The notes under the pieces are model-generated. The model had not been told where the DNA came from, searched no databases, and saw only the letters and a list, made by a program, of their open reading frames with translations. A DNA stretch of 45,398 nucleotides from an uncultured beta proteobacterium (GTDB lineage Bacteria; Pseudomonadota; Gammaproteobacteria; Burkholderiales; Burkholderiaceae_C), in the NCBI GenBank assembly GCA_903920695.1, contig CAIXNB010000076.1:1-45398 (forward strand), written 5' to 3'. Every line of letters begins with the position of its first letter. The stretch's first letter is position 1. This document shows positions 34,194 through 44,309 of this stretch, in pieces. The position numbers were made by a program, and so were the translations under genes.

Positions 34194-35460
34194 TCCGGAC
34201 CTTCGGCCCAGAATTCTGGCGATTGACGACACGCCGGCCAATTTGCAGGTGCTTGTCGCCGCATTGGTGAACGATTTCAGGCTTCAAGTTGCCACTTCGG
34301 GCAGCATCGGCCTGGCTGCCGCCACCCGCACACCGCCTGACTTGATCCTGCTCGATGTGATGATGCCCGAGATGGACGGCTTCGAAGTTTGTCGGCGACT
34401 CAAGGCCGATCCCGTCCTGCAGTCGATTCCGGTGATCTTCCTGACCGCCAATTCCGATGCGCCTTCTGAAGAACTCGGCTTGAAACTGGGGGCTGTTGAC
34501 TACATCACGAAGCCCATCAAGGTGGGACTGGCCCGGCTCCGAATTGGCAACCTGATGGAGCGTGAAGCTTTGCGCAAGGAGATCACCCAGCAGCGCAACG
34601 ACTTGTCGCAGATGGTAGATCAGCTCAAGCAGGCGGCCCAGCATTTGCAAGCAGCCCGTTTGCGCGAACTCGAGATTGGAAACACCATTCAGCGCAACTT
34701 GTTGCAAGGGGAGTTACCCAATGACATTGAAGGCGTCTGTCTGAGCAGTTTGAGTGAGCCATCCCAGGGGGTGGACGGCGATTTTTCCCTGATTCACTGC
34801 TTGCAGAAGGATTGCTTTGATGTTCTGGTCGGCGATGTCATGGGGAAAGGCGTGCCGGCGGCTTTGACGGGTGCCGCTATCCGGACGACTTACCACCAGG
34901 CGCTGTCCGAACTGCTGGTGGCCGGGTCATGTTCGCAGTCGCTGCCGACACCAGCGCAAATTGTCAACCAGATGCACCGGGCACTAACGCCACGCCTGAC
35001 CGCGTTGGAGTCTTTTGCGACGCTGGCGCTGTACCGGTTTAATTTGGCCAAGGGTCTGTTGCATTACGTGAATGCCGGTCATACCCAGGGCTTGCTGCTG
35101 GGGGCGACGCAGTCGCAAGCCGCTCTGCTGCTGGGCGATAACCTGCCGATTGGCATCATGGCGACCGAGGTCTATACGCAGTCGGAGGTCCGGGTGGTCC
35201 CGGGTGACATTTTTTTGCTGTTCTCCGACGGCATTACCGAGGCGCGCGATGCCAACGGCGAAGAGTTCGGACTGGCGCGCCTGTCACGGCTTTTGGAATC
35301 ATGTGCGAGAGACGGTAGCGAAAGCTGTCAGGACAAAATTGATTCGATCAGCCAGGCGCTGAACCGTTTTGGCGCGGGCGCGCATGTGTCAGACGATCAG
35401 ACCTTGCTTATGGTTGAGTTGCTTGTTGGGAAAACACACTGCCAGTTGACGGGTAATTGA
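34186..35460 (+). CDS. Response regulator with PP2C (SpoIIE) output
   Basis: A 424-residue RsbU/HsbR-like regulator. The receiver (9-125) has phospho-acceptor Asp57 in LLDVMMPEMDG and Lys in ITKPI. A coiled-coil linker (about 130-165) precedes the PP2C domain (about 170-420), which has QGVDGDFS, VLVGDVMGKGVPAAL, LLFSDGITEA and SDDQTLL. It lacks the HATPase domain of the other PP2C protein in this window. The ATG at 34186 lies within the last codons of the hybrid kinase gene; upstream in-frame starts fall inside that gene. Phosphorylation of Asp57 would switch dephosphorylation of an STAS protein. Confidence 0.9.
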   Translation: MADPDLRPRILAIDDTPANLQVLVAALVNDFRLQVATSGSIGLAAATRTPPDLILLDVMMPEMDGFEVCRRLKADPVLQSIPVIFLTANSDAPSEELGLKLGAVDYITKPIKVGLARLRIGNLMEREALRKEITQQRNDLSQMVDQLKQAAQHLQAARLRELEIGNTIQRNLLQGELPNDIEGVCLSSLSEPSQGVDGDFSLIHCLQKDCFDVLVGDVMGKGVPAALTGAAIRTTYHQALSELLVAGSCSQSLPTPAQIVNQMHRALTPRLTALESFATLALYRFNLAKGLLHYVNAGHTQGLLLGATQSQAALLLGDNLPIGIMATEVYTQSEVRVVPGDIFLLFSDGITEARDANGEEFGLARLSRLLESCARDGSESCQDKIDSISQALNRFGAGAHVSDDQTLLMVELLVGKTHCQLTGN

Positions 35461-35479
35461 CGGGGTGTCGGCGACTTTT

Positions 35480-37837
35480 TTACCCGCGCGCCACCAGCGC
35501 CTCGAACTCCTGCACCGGTAGCGCCCGACTGAACAGATAACCCTGGTAGTGCTGGCAGCCCAAGCCGGCAAGGAACTCGCGCTGCGCTTCGGTTTCCACG
35601 CCTTCGGCGATGACGGCCAGCCCCATGCTGTCGGCCAGTGCCAGCACCATTTTGGCAATGGCCATGTCATCGGGATCCGTCAGGATGTCGCGCACAAACT
35701 CCTGGGCAATCTTGAGTTGATCCAGCGGCAGGCGCTTCAGGTACGCGAGTGACGAATAGCCGGTACCAAAGTCGTCGAGCGAAAAGCTGATGCCTTGCGC
35801 CTTGAGCAGTTTCATTTTGGCGATGACGCTCTCAACATCGGCGATCAGCACACTCTCCGTGAGTTCCAATTTGACCCGCTTTGGATTGGCGCCGCTGCGC
35901 TTGAGCACGGCCAGCACCTGATCGGCAAAGTCACCCTGGTGGAACTGGCGTGCCGTGACATTGATGGCCATTGTCAAATGCGCGGTACCGGTTTGCGTGG
36001 CCCAGTGAGCCAACTGGGCGCAGGCGGTTTCCAGCACCCACATACCCAGCGGCAGGATCAGCCCGGTTGTTTCCGCCTTCGGGATGAACTCGGCCGGTGA
36101 CACCCAACCGCGTGTCGGATGCGGCCAGCGCAGCAGGGCCTCGACGCCGGTGATGTCACGCTTGCCGCTGATCTGTGGCTGGTAATAGACGCGGAATTGC
36201 TGGTTCAGGATGGCCTCGCGCAGGTCTTCCTCAAGAATCACGCGGCTGGTGTTTTCAATCTGCATCAAGGAGTCAAAAAAACACACCGTATTGCGGCCCG
36301 TGTCCTTGGCCTTGTACATGGCCAGGTCGGCCCATTTGAGGAGGTCTTCTTCCGAGTTTTCCTGCCCCAAGAAAAGCACTACGCCAAGACTGGCCGTGCA
36401 GTTGTGCACCAGACTCTTGAACGAGTCGCCTTCGCCGCTGGCTGCCTGCAAAACATAGGGATTGCCCAGCACACTGCGAATCTTCTCGGCCAAAAGCTCG
36501 GCCTGGTTGCGTGCCTGCGCTCGGTCAGACGGCAAATCATTGAGCAACACCATGAACTCGTCGCCACCGAAACGGGCCACTGAGTCAATTTGCCGAACAC
36601 AGGCGCTTAGCCGCAATGCGGCCTCAATCAGCAACAGGTCGCCGGCCCCATGGCCCTGCGTGTCATTGAGCGATTTGAAGTTGTCCAGGTCCAGGAACAT
36701 CAGGGCGCCATAGCGTCCACTGCGTTGCCCGGCCTTCATGGACTGGCCCAGGCGGTCTTTGAGCAACTCCCGGTTCGCCAGCTTGGTCAGAGGGTCATAG
36801 TAGGCCAAGTGGCGCACCAGTTCTTCAGCCTGTTTGCGCTCGGTGATGTCCTCCATGGCGAGAAGCATGATTTTTGGATCGCCCTGCTTATTCGCTATTT
36901 CCCTGGCGTTGAGCATGATCGTTCTGCGACCGATGTCGGGGAAATCGTGTTCGACTTCGTAGCCATCAAACGCCGACGATTTGGGAATGATCTTCTCAAG
37001 CAATACCCGCAGTTTCGGTATGTCCCATTGCCCATTGCCAATGGCATAGATCGATCTTCCAATGGTTTGCGCCGGTGATACCTTGAAGGTCTTGTAGAAA
37101 TTCTGGTTTGCCGAAATTATTTCAAGCTTCGAACTGAGCACCAGCAGCGGTTCACGCAGGGTTTCAACAATGATCTCAGCTTTCTCTCTGGCATCCTGGG
37201 CCTGGTCGGCCAGAAACTTGCGCTCACTGACATCGGTCAGCACGACGCGCATCACCGGACCGTAACGGTCATCCAGCGCTGGCGTGGCCGTCAGTTGGAC
37301 CGATACATGCGATCCGTCGCGCCTGACCAATTGCAATTCGCCTGTTTGTGCTTCGCCGCTGAGCCGAAGTTGCTGGCGCATCTGGTGAAACACATGTCGG
37401 TCTTCGCGACGCATATATTGAAAGACCGGCTGTTTGATCAGCTCGCTTCGCACCACGCCAAGCAGGCTGGCAAGCGTGAGGTTGGCTTCCACCACCAATT
37501 CCTGTTCATTGATGAGGCAGTAGCTGACCGGCGCGTTGTCATAAATGTCAAAGTAACGCGCGCGCTGAATATCAAGCTCGGCCTGCGTGCGGCGTACTTC
37601 CTCGTTTTGCATCTCCAGTTCGATTTGGTGCACCCGCAGCTCGTAAAGCGCTTGCTGTGCCGGCGCAGGCCACAGACGCTCGTAGTGATCGCTCGAGCGG
37701 ACATTTTCTTGTTGTTCGATGGCTTCAGCACGCCTGCGCAATGCGTCCTTGCCGGTCGCAGTTGTGCTATTGCAGCTCCCCACGATGGGATGAACTATCG
37801 GCTCTGAAATCATTTCTGAGCCTTTCCTGCCGACCAT
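35480..37837 (-). CDS. PAS-PAS-GGDEF-EAL c-di-GMP enzyme
   Basis: A 785-residue soluble protein: two PAS domains (about 90-205 and 215-335), GGDEF (about 345-510) with an intact FGGDEFMVLL, and EAL (about 525-780). In the EAL domain GVEALLRW, the ELTES and DDFGTGYSSL metal ligands, EGVET and QGYLF are kept, but the LKID motif reads LKIAQEF. Both synthesis and hydrolysis of c-di-GMP are possible on paper. I chose the ATG at 37837 because AAGGA lies six bases upstream (37844-37848 on the top strand); an ATG at 37864 has no such site. It is convergent with the REC-PP2C gene, 19 bases apart. Confidence 0.9.
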   Translation of the reverse strand: MVGRKGSEMISEPIVHPIVGSCNSTTATGKDALRRRAEAIEQQENVRSSDHYERLWPAPAQQALYELRVHQIELEMQNEEVRRTQAELDIQRARYFDIYDNAPVSYCLINEQELVVEANLTLASLLGVVRSELIKQPVFQYMRREDRHVFHQMRQQLRLSGEAQTGELQLVRRDGSHVSVQLTATPALDDRYGPVMRVVLTDVSERKFLADQAQDAREKAEIIVETLREPLLVLSSKLEIISANQNFYKTFKVSPAQTIGRSIYAIGNGQWDIPKLRVLLEKIIPKSSAFDGYEVEHDFPDIGRRTIMLNAREIANKQGDPKIMLLAMEDITERKQAEELVRHLAYYDPLTKLANRELLKDRLGQSMKAGQRSGRYGALMFLDLDNFKSLNDTQGHGAGDLLLIEAALRLSACVRQIDSVARFGGDEFMVLLNDLPSDRAQARNQAELLAEKIRSVLGNPYVLQAASGEGDSFKSLVHNCTASLGVVLFLGQENSEEDLLKWADLAMYKAKDTGRNTVCFFDSLMQIENTSRVILEEDLREAILNQQFRVYYQPQISGKRDITGVEALLRWPHPTRGWVSPAEFIPKAETTGLILPLGMWVLETACAQLAHWATQTGTAHLTMAINVTARQFHQGDFADQVLAVLKRSGANPKRVKLELTESVLIADVESVIAKMKLLKAQGISFSLDDFGTGYSSLAYLKRLPLDQLKIAQEFVRDILTDPDDMAIAKMVLALADSMGLAVIAEGVETEAQREFLAGLGCQHYQGYLFSRALPVQEFEALVARG

Positions 37838-37885
37838 ATTATTTCCTTGGCGCCATGACGGCATTTTGGCAGGTTACACCAAAAC

Positions 37886-39379
37886 TCAAACGTGCGCATA
37901 ACACTCGTCTGCACCCAGCGGCTCCAGCGTGCGCATTTGCTGTTCCAGCACCGCCAGTGTCGCTTCCGACGCGTCATGCCCCTGGGCCTGGCGCGCCAGG
38001 ATGCGCTCGCGCAACTGCGTCGCTGTCGCCTGCGGCGCCAGGATCTTGAATGGCAACTCCAGCGCTTTGGCGAGGGCGCGAAAGGCGTCGCGCTCAGTGC
38101 GTTTCAAAAAAGTAGCGTCAACGATCACGGACCAGCCGGCATGCAGCAACATCTCAGCCAGTGCGCGCAAGTGGGCGTAGGTCTGCTGTTGCGCGGCGGC
38201 GCTGTAGATGCCGCCGCCCAGTGGTGAGCCGCTGGGCGCCGTGCTGCTTAGTCCGGCCAGGCGCTTGCGTTCCACATCCGAGCGCAGGCGCAAGGTGCAG
38301 GCCTGCGCGTCGCTTTGCAGCATCTGGTTGGTCAGCATGGTCTTGCCGCAGCCCGACAGGCCATGCGTGATCACGAGTTGGGGCCTTGGCGGCGCTGCCA
38401 GCCGCTCGGCCAGCGCCAGGTAGTCGAGTGTCTCGGTCGCTGCGGCGCCGTTCTGCTGCATCCGGATCAAGGCCACCTTGGCCCGCACCAGCGCGCGGTA
38501 GACCGCGTAATAGCGCAGCAGCACGGCCGCTTCATAGTCACCGTTGCGGCTCAGCGCCTCGTTGACGAACCAGTTGGCCAGACCACTCTGCTGGTGTGCG
38601 AGCAGGTCAACATAGGTGAAGGCGATGTCGCTGGCGACGTCGATCCAGCGCAGGTCTGCGTTGAACTCGATGCAGTCGAACAGGCGCACGCGGCCATCGA
38701 TCAGCACCAGATTGCCCAGGTGCAGGTCGCCATGGCATTCACGCACGCGGCCAGTCTGTTTGCGCGTCTCCATCAGCCCAGTGAGTTGACTGTGTTGCAC
38801 TTCGGTCCAGGTACGCAGCGCAGCGAGTTGTCTCTGCGCCCCAGAAAGCGCTGCGGCTTGTTGCAACTCGTCAAAATTCTCCAGCGCGGTGGCCAGGATG
38901 GCATCGGGCGATCCGAAGCGTGTCGCCGGCGCGGCAATGGCGGCGTGCGCGTGAAAGTCGCTTAGGGCATTGGCCAGATCGGAGAGATGTTCGGCTCGCA
39001 GCTCACCGCGCGCGCAGATGTGGTCGAGTCGCCCCGCCTCGTCGAAGCGGCGCATCCGCACGGCGTATTCGATGGCTTCGCCCGGCGCCTCCAGACGCGG
39101 TGCCTGCGGCGTGCCGGAGATACTCACCAGGTCGAGGTAGATGTCGGGCGCAAAGCGGCGGTTCAGGCGCAGTTCATCAAGGCAACTGGTCTTGCGCTGC
39201 GCCAGCGCGCTGAAGTCGAGAAAAGGTAGGCGCACCGGCTTCTTGATCTTGTAGGCAAAATCGCCCGCCAGCAGAACCCAGGAGATATGGGTCTGGATCA
39301 GTTCCACCCGCGACACCGGATGCGCATAGCATTGCGGTGCCAGCAAAGACTGGATCAGTGGGGGCAGGGCAGCGTCCAT
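37886..39379 (-). CDS. APH-like kinase / P-loop kinase fusion
   Basis: A 497-residue protein of a common proteobacterial pairing. The N-terminal part (about 30-320) is an aminoglycoside-phosphotransferase-like fold with the catalytic loop HGDLHLGN (His216, Asp218) and FDCIEFN. The C-terminal part (about 333-497) is an AAA/zeta-toxin-like P-loop kinase with GLSGCGKT (340-347) and VIVDATF. The physiological substrate is not known. It runs in the same direction as the GGDEF-EAL gene, 48 bases ahead of its start. Confidence 0.85.
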   Translation of the reverse strand: MDAALPPLIQSLLAPQCYAHPVSRVELIQTHISWVLLAGDFAYKIKKPVRLPFLDFSALAQRKTSCLDELRLNRRFAPDIYLDLVSISGTPQAPRLEAPGEAIEYAVRMRRFDEAGRLDHICARGELRAEHLSDLANALSDFHAHAAIAAPATRFGSPDAILATALENFDELQQAAALSGAQRQLAALRTWTEVQHSQLTGLMETRKQTGRVRECHGDLHLGNLVLIDGRVRLFDCIEFNADLRWIDVASDIAFTYVDLLAHQQSGLANWFVNEALSRNGDYEAAVLLRYYAVYRALVRAKVALIRMQQNGAAATETLDYLALAERLAAPPRPQLVITHGLSGCGKTMLTNQMLQSDAQACTLRLRSDVERKRLAGLSSTAPSGSPLGGGIYSAAAQQQTYAHLRALAEMLLHAGWSVIVDATFLKRTERDAFRALAKALELPFKILAPQATATQLRERILARQAQGHDASEATLAVLEQQMRTLEPLGADECYAHV

Positions 39380-39472
39380 GTGTGCATGATGCCAGAGGCG
39401 CCGCTGCGCTTGTGTGCCAAAAATAAGTCCGGCGCGAGCGCTGGCAGTTGCCAGCCGCTGGCGCGATCAGGC

Positions 39473-40570
39473 TCAGAACAGGGTGGCGAGCGACGAGGGC
39501 GAAAAGTCGAGCAACTGGTCATGCAGACCATCGCGGATTTTTTGCACCCAGTACGGGTCGTTGATCAGGGCGCGGCCGACCGCCACCAGATCGAAGTCGC
39601 CTCGGTCGAGTCGGCGCAGCAGTTCGTCCAGCGATGCCGGTTTCGACGATTCGCCAGCAAAGGCGGCGATGAACTCGCCGCTCAGGCCGACCGAGCCGAC
39701 CGTGATGGTGGGCTTGCCCGTGAGCTTCTTGGCCCAGCCGGCAAAGTTCAGGTCCGAGCCCTCAAATTCTGGCTCCCAGAAACGGCGCTGCGAGCAGTGG
39801 AAAATGTCGGCGCCGGCATCGGCCAGTGGGCGCAGCCAGTCTTCCATCTCTTGCGGTGTCTTGGCCATCTGTGCCGTGTAGTCACTTTGCTTCCACTGCG
39901 ACAGACGGATGATCACCGGGTAGTCCGGACCGACCGCGGCGCGCACGGCGCGCAGGATGTCGGCGGCGAAGCGGCCGCGCTCGGGCAGCGTGGCGCCACC
40001 GTAGTTGTCGCTGCGCTGATTGGTGCGGTCCCAGAAAAACTGGTCGATCAGGTAGCCGTGGGCGCCGTGCAATTCGATCGAGTCGAAGCCCAGTTTCTTG
40101 GCGTCGGCGGCGGCACGGGCAAAGGCGGCAATGGTGTCGGCGATGGCGGCATCGCTCATCGGCTCGGTCAGGGGTTTGCCGGACACGGAGAGCCCCGAGG
40201 GGCAGTCAATCGGGCCCGGTGCCACCCATTTGGTGAGTGGGTTGCGCGCTGAGCCGACATGCCAGAGTTGCGGCGCCATGACGCCGCCAACGCCATGAAC
40301 CGCGTCGATGACCTGCTTCCAGGCCGCCAGTGATTCACTGCCCCAGAAGCGTGGCACGTTGGGGTCGTTGGAAGCGGACGGGCGATTGACCACCGTGCCT
40401 TCGGAAATGATCAGTCCGACCGAGGTCGCGCGGCGCTTGTAGTACTCGGTCACCTCTGGCGTCGGTACGCCGTTGGGCGAGAAGGAGCGCGTCATGGGTG
40501 CCATCACGATCCGGTTGGGCAGTTTGAGCGTCTTGACTTCAAATGGTCGGAACAGGGAATCGAGTGGCAT
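39473..40570 (-). CDS. NADH:flavin oxidoreductase (old yellow enzyme family)
   Basis: A 365-residue FMN-dependent TIM-barrel ene-reductase. Landmarks are [14 protein letters not shown] at about 17-30, QLWHVGSA near 101, the [12 protein letters not shown] block with the following NQRSDNYGG, and the C-terminal phosphate-binding [10 protein letters not shown] and [11 protein letters not shown]. The family reduces activated alkenes, nitro compounds or nitrate esters; the native substrate is unknown. It is divergent from the FAD oxidoreductase gene with 120 bases between. The gap 39380-39472 holds nothing visible. Confidence 0.9.
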   Translation of the reverse strand: MPLDSLFRPFEVKTLKLPNRIVMAPMTRSFSPNGVPTPEVTEYYKRRATSVGLIISEGTVVNRPSASNDPNVPRFWGSESLAAWKQVIDAVHGVGGVMAPQLWHVGSARNPLTKWVAPGPIDCPSGLSVSGKPLTEPMSDAAIADTIAAFARAAADAKKLGFDSIELHGAHGYLIDQFFWDRTNQRSDNYGGATLPERGRFAADILRAVRAAVGPDYPVIIRLSQWKQSDYTAQMAKTPQEMEDWLRPLADAGADIFHCSQRRFWEPEFEGSDLNFAGWAKKLTGKPTITVGSVGLSGEFIAAFAGESSKPASLDELLRRLDRGDFDLVAVGRALINDPYWVQKIRDGLHDQLLDFSPSSLATLF

Positions 40571-40690
40571 TGTTCATCCTTTAGTGGGGTTTCGAGTCGG
40601 ATTGTAGAGTGCGCCCCGGCCGGCCTGGGTCCCCGGTTTTACAATGAATTTCCGGCCTGTCGACCGGGAGTTTTTGAACAAGGATGCGGG

Positions 40691-41788
40691 ATGGATCAGC
40701 TTGAATGTGTTGTCATCGGCGCCGGTGTGGTGGGTCTGGCAGTGGCGCGTGCGCTGGCCTTGGCTGGCCGCGAGGTCATGGTGCTGGAGGCGGCCCCTGC
40801 CATTGGCACCGGCATCAGTTCGCGCAACAGCGAGGTGATCCACGCCGGCATTTACTACGCGCCGGGCTCGCTCAAGGCGCGTCTATGCGTGCAAGGGCGC
40901 GACCTGTTGTACGACTACTGCACCGCGCGCGGCATCGGCTTTTCGCGCTGCGGCAAGCTGTTGGTGGCGACCGATGCGTCGCAACTGCCGCAGTTGCAGG
41001 GCATCGTGGCACAGGCGGCGCGCAATGGCGTGGGTGATCTGGTGCTGCTCGACGCCGCGCAGGCGCAGGCACTGGAGCCGCATCTGAGCTGCCTGGCGGC
41101 GATCCACTCACCGAGCACCGGCATTGTCGACAGCCATGGCCTGATGCTGGCGTTGCAGGGCGATATTGAGCATGCGGGCGGTCTGGTGGTGCTCAATTCG
41201 GCGCTGGCGTGCGCAGACTGTTCCGATAGGGGGATTGATTTGCGCATGGCCGACGGCACCGAACTGCACGCCAGCCGGGTTGTCAACGCGGCGGGTTTGC
41301 AGGCACCGGCGCTGGCGCGCTGCTTTGACGGGCTGGACGCGCGCCATGTGCCCAAGGCCTATTTCGCCAAAGGCAATTACTTCACGCTGGCCGGGCGCGC
41401 GCCCTTTGCGCATCTGATTTACCCGGTGCCGCAGGCCGCCGGTCTCGGTGTGCATCTGACGCTTGATCTGGGTGGTCAGGCCAAGTTCGGGCCCGATGTG
41501 CAATGGGTCGATTCAGCTAACGATCTGACGGTTGACGCGCGGCGCGGCGACGCTTTCTATGCCGAGGTGCGCAAGTACTGGCCCGGTCTGCCAGACGGCT
41601 CGCTGGTGCCGGGCTACGCCGGCATTCGTCCCAAGATCCACGCGCCAGACCAGCCGGCCTGCGACTTCCTGATTCAGGGCCCGCGCGAGCACGGTGTGGT
41701 GGGGCTGGTCAACCTGTTCGGCATCGAATCGCCCGGTCTGACCAGCAGCCTGGCGCTTGCCGAACACGTGCTCAAAATGTTTTCTTGA
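40691..41788 (+). CDS. FAD-dependent oxidoreductase (L-2-hydroxyglutarate oxidase-like)
   Basis: A 365-residue DAO-superfamily flavoprotein. The N-terminal Rossmann dinucleotide motif is [17 protein letters not shown] (Gly11, Gly13, Gly16), followed by EVMVLEA and [14 protein letters not shown], the latter typical of the LhgO/L2HGDH group. The C-terminal [10 protein letters not shown] and [14 protein letters not shown] complete the FAD site. AAGGA lies upstream of the ATG. The last 17 bases overlap the convergent pyrD gene. Assignment to L-2-hydroxyglutarate rather than another 2-hydroxy acid is by family resemblance. Confidence 0.85.
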   Translation: MDQLECVVIGAGVVGLAVARALALAGREVMVLEAAPAIGTGISSRNSEVIHAGIYYAPGSLKARLCVQGRDLLYDYCTARGIGFSRCGKLLVATDASQLPQLQGIVAQAARNGVGDLVLLDAAQAQALEPHLSCLAAIHSPSTGIVDSHGLMLALQGDIEHAGGLVVLNSALACADCSDRGIDLRMADGTELHASRVVNAAGLQAPALARCFDGLDARHVPKAYFAKGNYFTLAGRAPFAHLIYPVPQAAGLGVHLTLDLGGQAKFGPDVQWVDSANDLTVDARRGDAFYAEVRKYWPGLPDGSLVPGYAGIRPKIHAPDQPACDFLIQGPREHGVVGLVNLFGIESPGLTSSLALAEHVLKMFS

Positions 41789-42869
41789 TCAGCGCGGCTG
41801 ATTGCCGTACCAACTCGGGCCCCTGGTAGATCAGCCCGGTGTAGATCTGCACGACGTCGGCGCCGGCCCTGATCTTGCTCACCGCATCCTCGGCGCTCAT
41901 GACACCGCCAACGCCAATGATCGGAAAGCCCTGTCCCAGCGCGGCGCGCAGTTGCGCAATCACGCGGTTGCTCGGTAGCAGCACCGGTGCGCCCGACAGG
42001 CCACCGGCCTCTTCGGCGTGTGGCTGGCCCTTGACGGCCTCGCGTCCCAGCGTGGTGTTGGTGGCGATCACGCCGTCCATGCAGTGGCGTTGCAGAGCAG
42101 CGGCGATCGCCTGCACCTGCGCCTCATCGAGGTCGGGCGCGATCTTGACGAAGATCGGCACGTGCCGTGCGGGTTTTTCGCCGTGTATCGCCGCCTTGTT
42201 TGCCAAGTGTTCGCGCCGTTCGGCCAGCGCGCCGAGCAGGCCGTCTAGCGCTTCGTCGCTTTGCAGCGTGCGCAGGTTCTGGGTGTTGGGGCTGGAGATG
42301 TTGACCGCGACATAGTCGGCATAGGGGTAGACGCCGTCCAGGCAGGTGAGGTAGTCATCTGTGGCCTGCGCAATCGGTGTGGCGGCGTTCTTGCCGATGT
42401 TCAGGCCCAGTAGCATCGGGCGCGCCGGCCTCGGCGCGTGCCGCTTCAAATGGCCTTGCCGGTAGAAGCTCGAGTGTCGGACATTGGCAACGAAAGCCGC
42501 CAGCCCCTCGTTGTTGAAACCCAGGCGGTTGATCAGGGCTTGCGCCGCCGGCAGGCGAAACATGCGGGGTTTTGGGTTGCCGCTTTGCGCCAGCGGCGTT
42601 ACGGTGCCGACTTCGATAAAACCGAAACCCATGGCGCCCAGGCCGTCGATGCAGCGCGCGTTCTTGTCCAGACCGGCGGCCATGCCGACCCGGTTCGGGA
42701 ATGTCAGGCCCGCGAGTTCGATTGGGTCTTCGACGCGCTCTGCCGCATAAGCCCATTGCAGCGGCGTGCCCTGCGTGCCGGCCAGTGCCTGCATGGTCAG
42801 CTCATGCGCGGCTTCCGGATCCAGGCTGAACAAAAATCGGCGGGTCAGGGCGTAAGGCACGAGAGACAT
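41772..42869 (-). CDS. Dihydroorotate dehydrogenase (quinone), class 2
   Basis: A 365-residue class 2 PyrD, the membrane-associated enzyme that oxidises dihydroorotate to orotate with quinone in pyrimidine synthesis. It has the N-terminal amphipathic region, [27 protein letters not shown], the catalytic-serine loop [19 protein letters not shown] and the FMN-phosphate site [11 protein letters not shown]. It is divergent from rpiA with 48 bases between. The length is slightly above E. coli PyrD (336), mostly from an insert around 215-245. Confidence 0.95.
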   Translation of the reverse strand: MSLVPYALTRRFLFSLDPEAAHELTMQALAGTQGTPLQWAYAAERVEDPIELAGLTFPNRVGMAAGLDKNARCIDGLGAMGFGFIEVGTVTPLAQSGNPKPRMFRLPAAQALINRLGFNNEGLAAFVANVRHSSFYRQGHLKRHAPRPARPMLLGLNIGKNAATPIAQATDDYLTCLDGVYPYADYVAVNISSPNTQNLRTLQSDEALDGLLGALAERREHLANKAAIHGEKPARHVPIFVKIAPDLDEAQVQAIAAALQRHCMDGVIATNTTLGREAVKGQPHAEEAGGLSGAPVLLPSNRVIAQLRAALGQGFPIIGVGGVMSAEDAVSKIRAGADVVQIYTGLIYQGPELVRQSAALIKKTF

Positions 42870-42917
42870 TGGATAATTCCTGCAAAGTGTTTCTTTTTAC
42901 TTCTGCGATTTTCACCG

Positions 42918-43631
42918 ATGACCAAGCCAAGCGAGCAAACCAAGCCCCAGCTGTCTCAGGACGAACTCAAAACCTTGGTCGGCCGGGCCGCGTTGCGCTT
43001 TGTCGTGCCGGGCCAGATCATCGGCGTCGGTAGCGGCTCCACGGTGAATAAATTTATCGAGGCGCTGGCCAGCATGAAAGACCAGATCAAGGGCGTGGTG
43101 TCGGCCTCCGAGGCCAGCACGGCGCGCCTGAAAGCCATTGGCATACCGGTCTTCGACGCCAACGCAGTCGAGGAACTGGCGGTCTACATCGATGGCGCAG
43201 ATGAGATCGACCAGCACGGTCACATGATCAAGGGCGGCGGCGCAGCGCTGACGCGCGAGAAGATCGTGGCGGCGCAGTCGCGTCAGTTTGTTTGCATCGT
43301 GGACGCATCAAAACTGGTGCAGACGCTGGGCCAGTATCCGGTGCCGGTGGAGGTCATTCCGATGGCGGTGCAGCGCCTGACGCGCCAGTTTGCTGCAATG
43401 GGTGGCCGCGCCCAGGTGCGCTGTCCGGCCGGCGGCAGCGGGCAGCCGCTGGTGACCGACAACGGCCAACTACTGCTTGATGTGAGCGGCTTGCGCATCA
43501 GCGACCCGCTTGCGTTTGAGGCGCAGGTGAGTCAGTGGCCCGGCGTGGTGACGGTCGGTGTCTTTGCCTTCCAGAAGGCCCAGGTCTGTTTGCTGGCCAC
43601 GGCCGACGGCGTCAAGACCTTGAATTTTTGA
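42918..43631 (+). CDS. Ribose-5-phosphate isomerase A
   Basis: A 237-residue RpiA, which interconverts ribose-5-phosphate and ribulose-5-phosphate. The motifs [12 protein letters not shown] near 36-47, SEASTARL, the catalytic IDGADEID and [11 protein letters not shown] are complete. The open frame extends upstream to 42438, but that part lies antisense within pyrD. The ATG at 42918 (MTKPSEQTK) gives the expected length. Its stop directly abuts the stop of the convergent DUF4124 gene. Confidence 0.95.
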   Translation: MTKPSEQTKPQLSQDELKTLVGRAALRFVVPGQIIGVGSGSTVNKFIEALASMKDQIKGVVSASEASTARLKAIGIPVFDANAVEELAVYIDGADEIDQHGHMIKGGGAALTREKIVAAQSRQFVCIVDASKLVQTLGQYPVPVEVIPMAVQRLTRQFAAMGGRAQVRCPAGGSGQPLVTDNGQLLLDVSGLRISDPLAFEAQVSQWPGVVTVGVFAFQKAQVCLLATADGVKTLNF

Positions 43632-44309
43632 TCAGAACTTGATGCCAGCGGGGTTGGCGTTGCTGTTGGCTGGGGCCAGCGGCGCAGCCACTGGATTGTC
43701 TTCCGCGCGTTTGGCCGGAGCCGCGGCTTGCATCACGACCAAAGGCGTGGCCGCCGGACGGCGGTAGGCAGCCGGCAGGGCGCTTGATTTCGGGTAGCCT
43801 GCCGCGTCCAGATACTGCGTCCACTCCAGGTCGGAGAATCCCTTGAGCTGCTGGCTGCCAACGGTCAACAAGGGCATTGAGTTGTCACCGCTGATGCGTT
43901 GCAGCGCGGCCAGATCCTCGTTTGTGCTGATGGTTTTTTCCGTGAACGGAATGCCGCGGCCGCTCAGCAGTTCACGACCCTGGCCGCAGGGTGTGCAGTT
44001 GTCCGAGGTATACAGCGTTACCGGGAATTTGCCCGCGACCTGGCGCAACTCGGTTGGCAGCGCCGCGTTGCCTGGGCCCAGAGCCCGCCCGCCGCTGCCC
44101 AGCGTGGTGGCATTGTCGCCAACTGCGGGTTGATGGTCGGAGAAGGTGATACGGCCATCAGGACTCACGATGCGGTAGATGGTCTGGCCTTGCACCACGC
44201 TGGCCGAGAGCAGCAACAGCGCGCAGACGGTGCTCGTGATGGCAACGCGGCTGGCCGTTTGCCTGGCACCGGCGCAATGATTGAGCGTGTTCAAAACCGA
44301 CCTCCTCAT
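43632..44309 (-). CDS. Exported DUF4124-glutaredoxin fusion protein
   Basis: A 225-residue protein. A long N-terminal signal region (hydrophobic about 24-41, cleavage likely after VVQGQ) is followed by a DUF4124 domain (about 42-75, with TIYRIVSPDGRITFSD). A glutaredoxin-like domain (about 90-170) has the redox motif CTPCG in YTSDNCTPCGQG. The C-terminal tail is low in complexity. It should act in the periplasm; the redox partner is unknown. The ATG overlaps the stop of the oligopeptidase gene (ATGA), so the two are translated together. Confidence 0.85.
   Translation of the reverse strand: MRRSVLNTLNHCAGARQTASRVAITSTVCALLLLSASVVQGQTIYRIVSPDGRITFSDHQPAVGDNATTLGSGGRALGPGNAALPTELRQVAGKFPVTLYTSDNCTPCGQGRELLSGRGIPFTEKTISTNEDLAALQRISGDNSMPLLTVGSQQLKGFSDLEWTQYLDAAGYPKSSALPAAYRRPAATPLVVMQAAAPAKRAEDNPVAAPLAPANSNANPAGIKF

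Noticed and set aside
42438..42917. N-terminal extension of the rpiA frame
   Set aside because: It lies antisense within pyrD, and RpiA has its normal length from the ATG at 42918.
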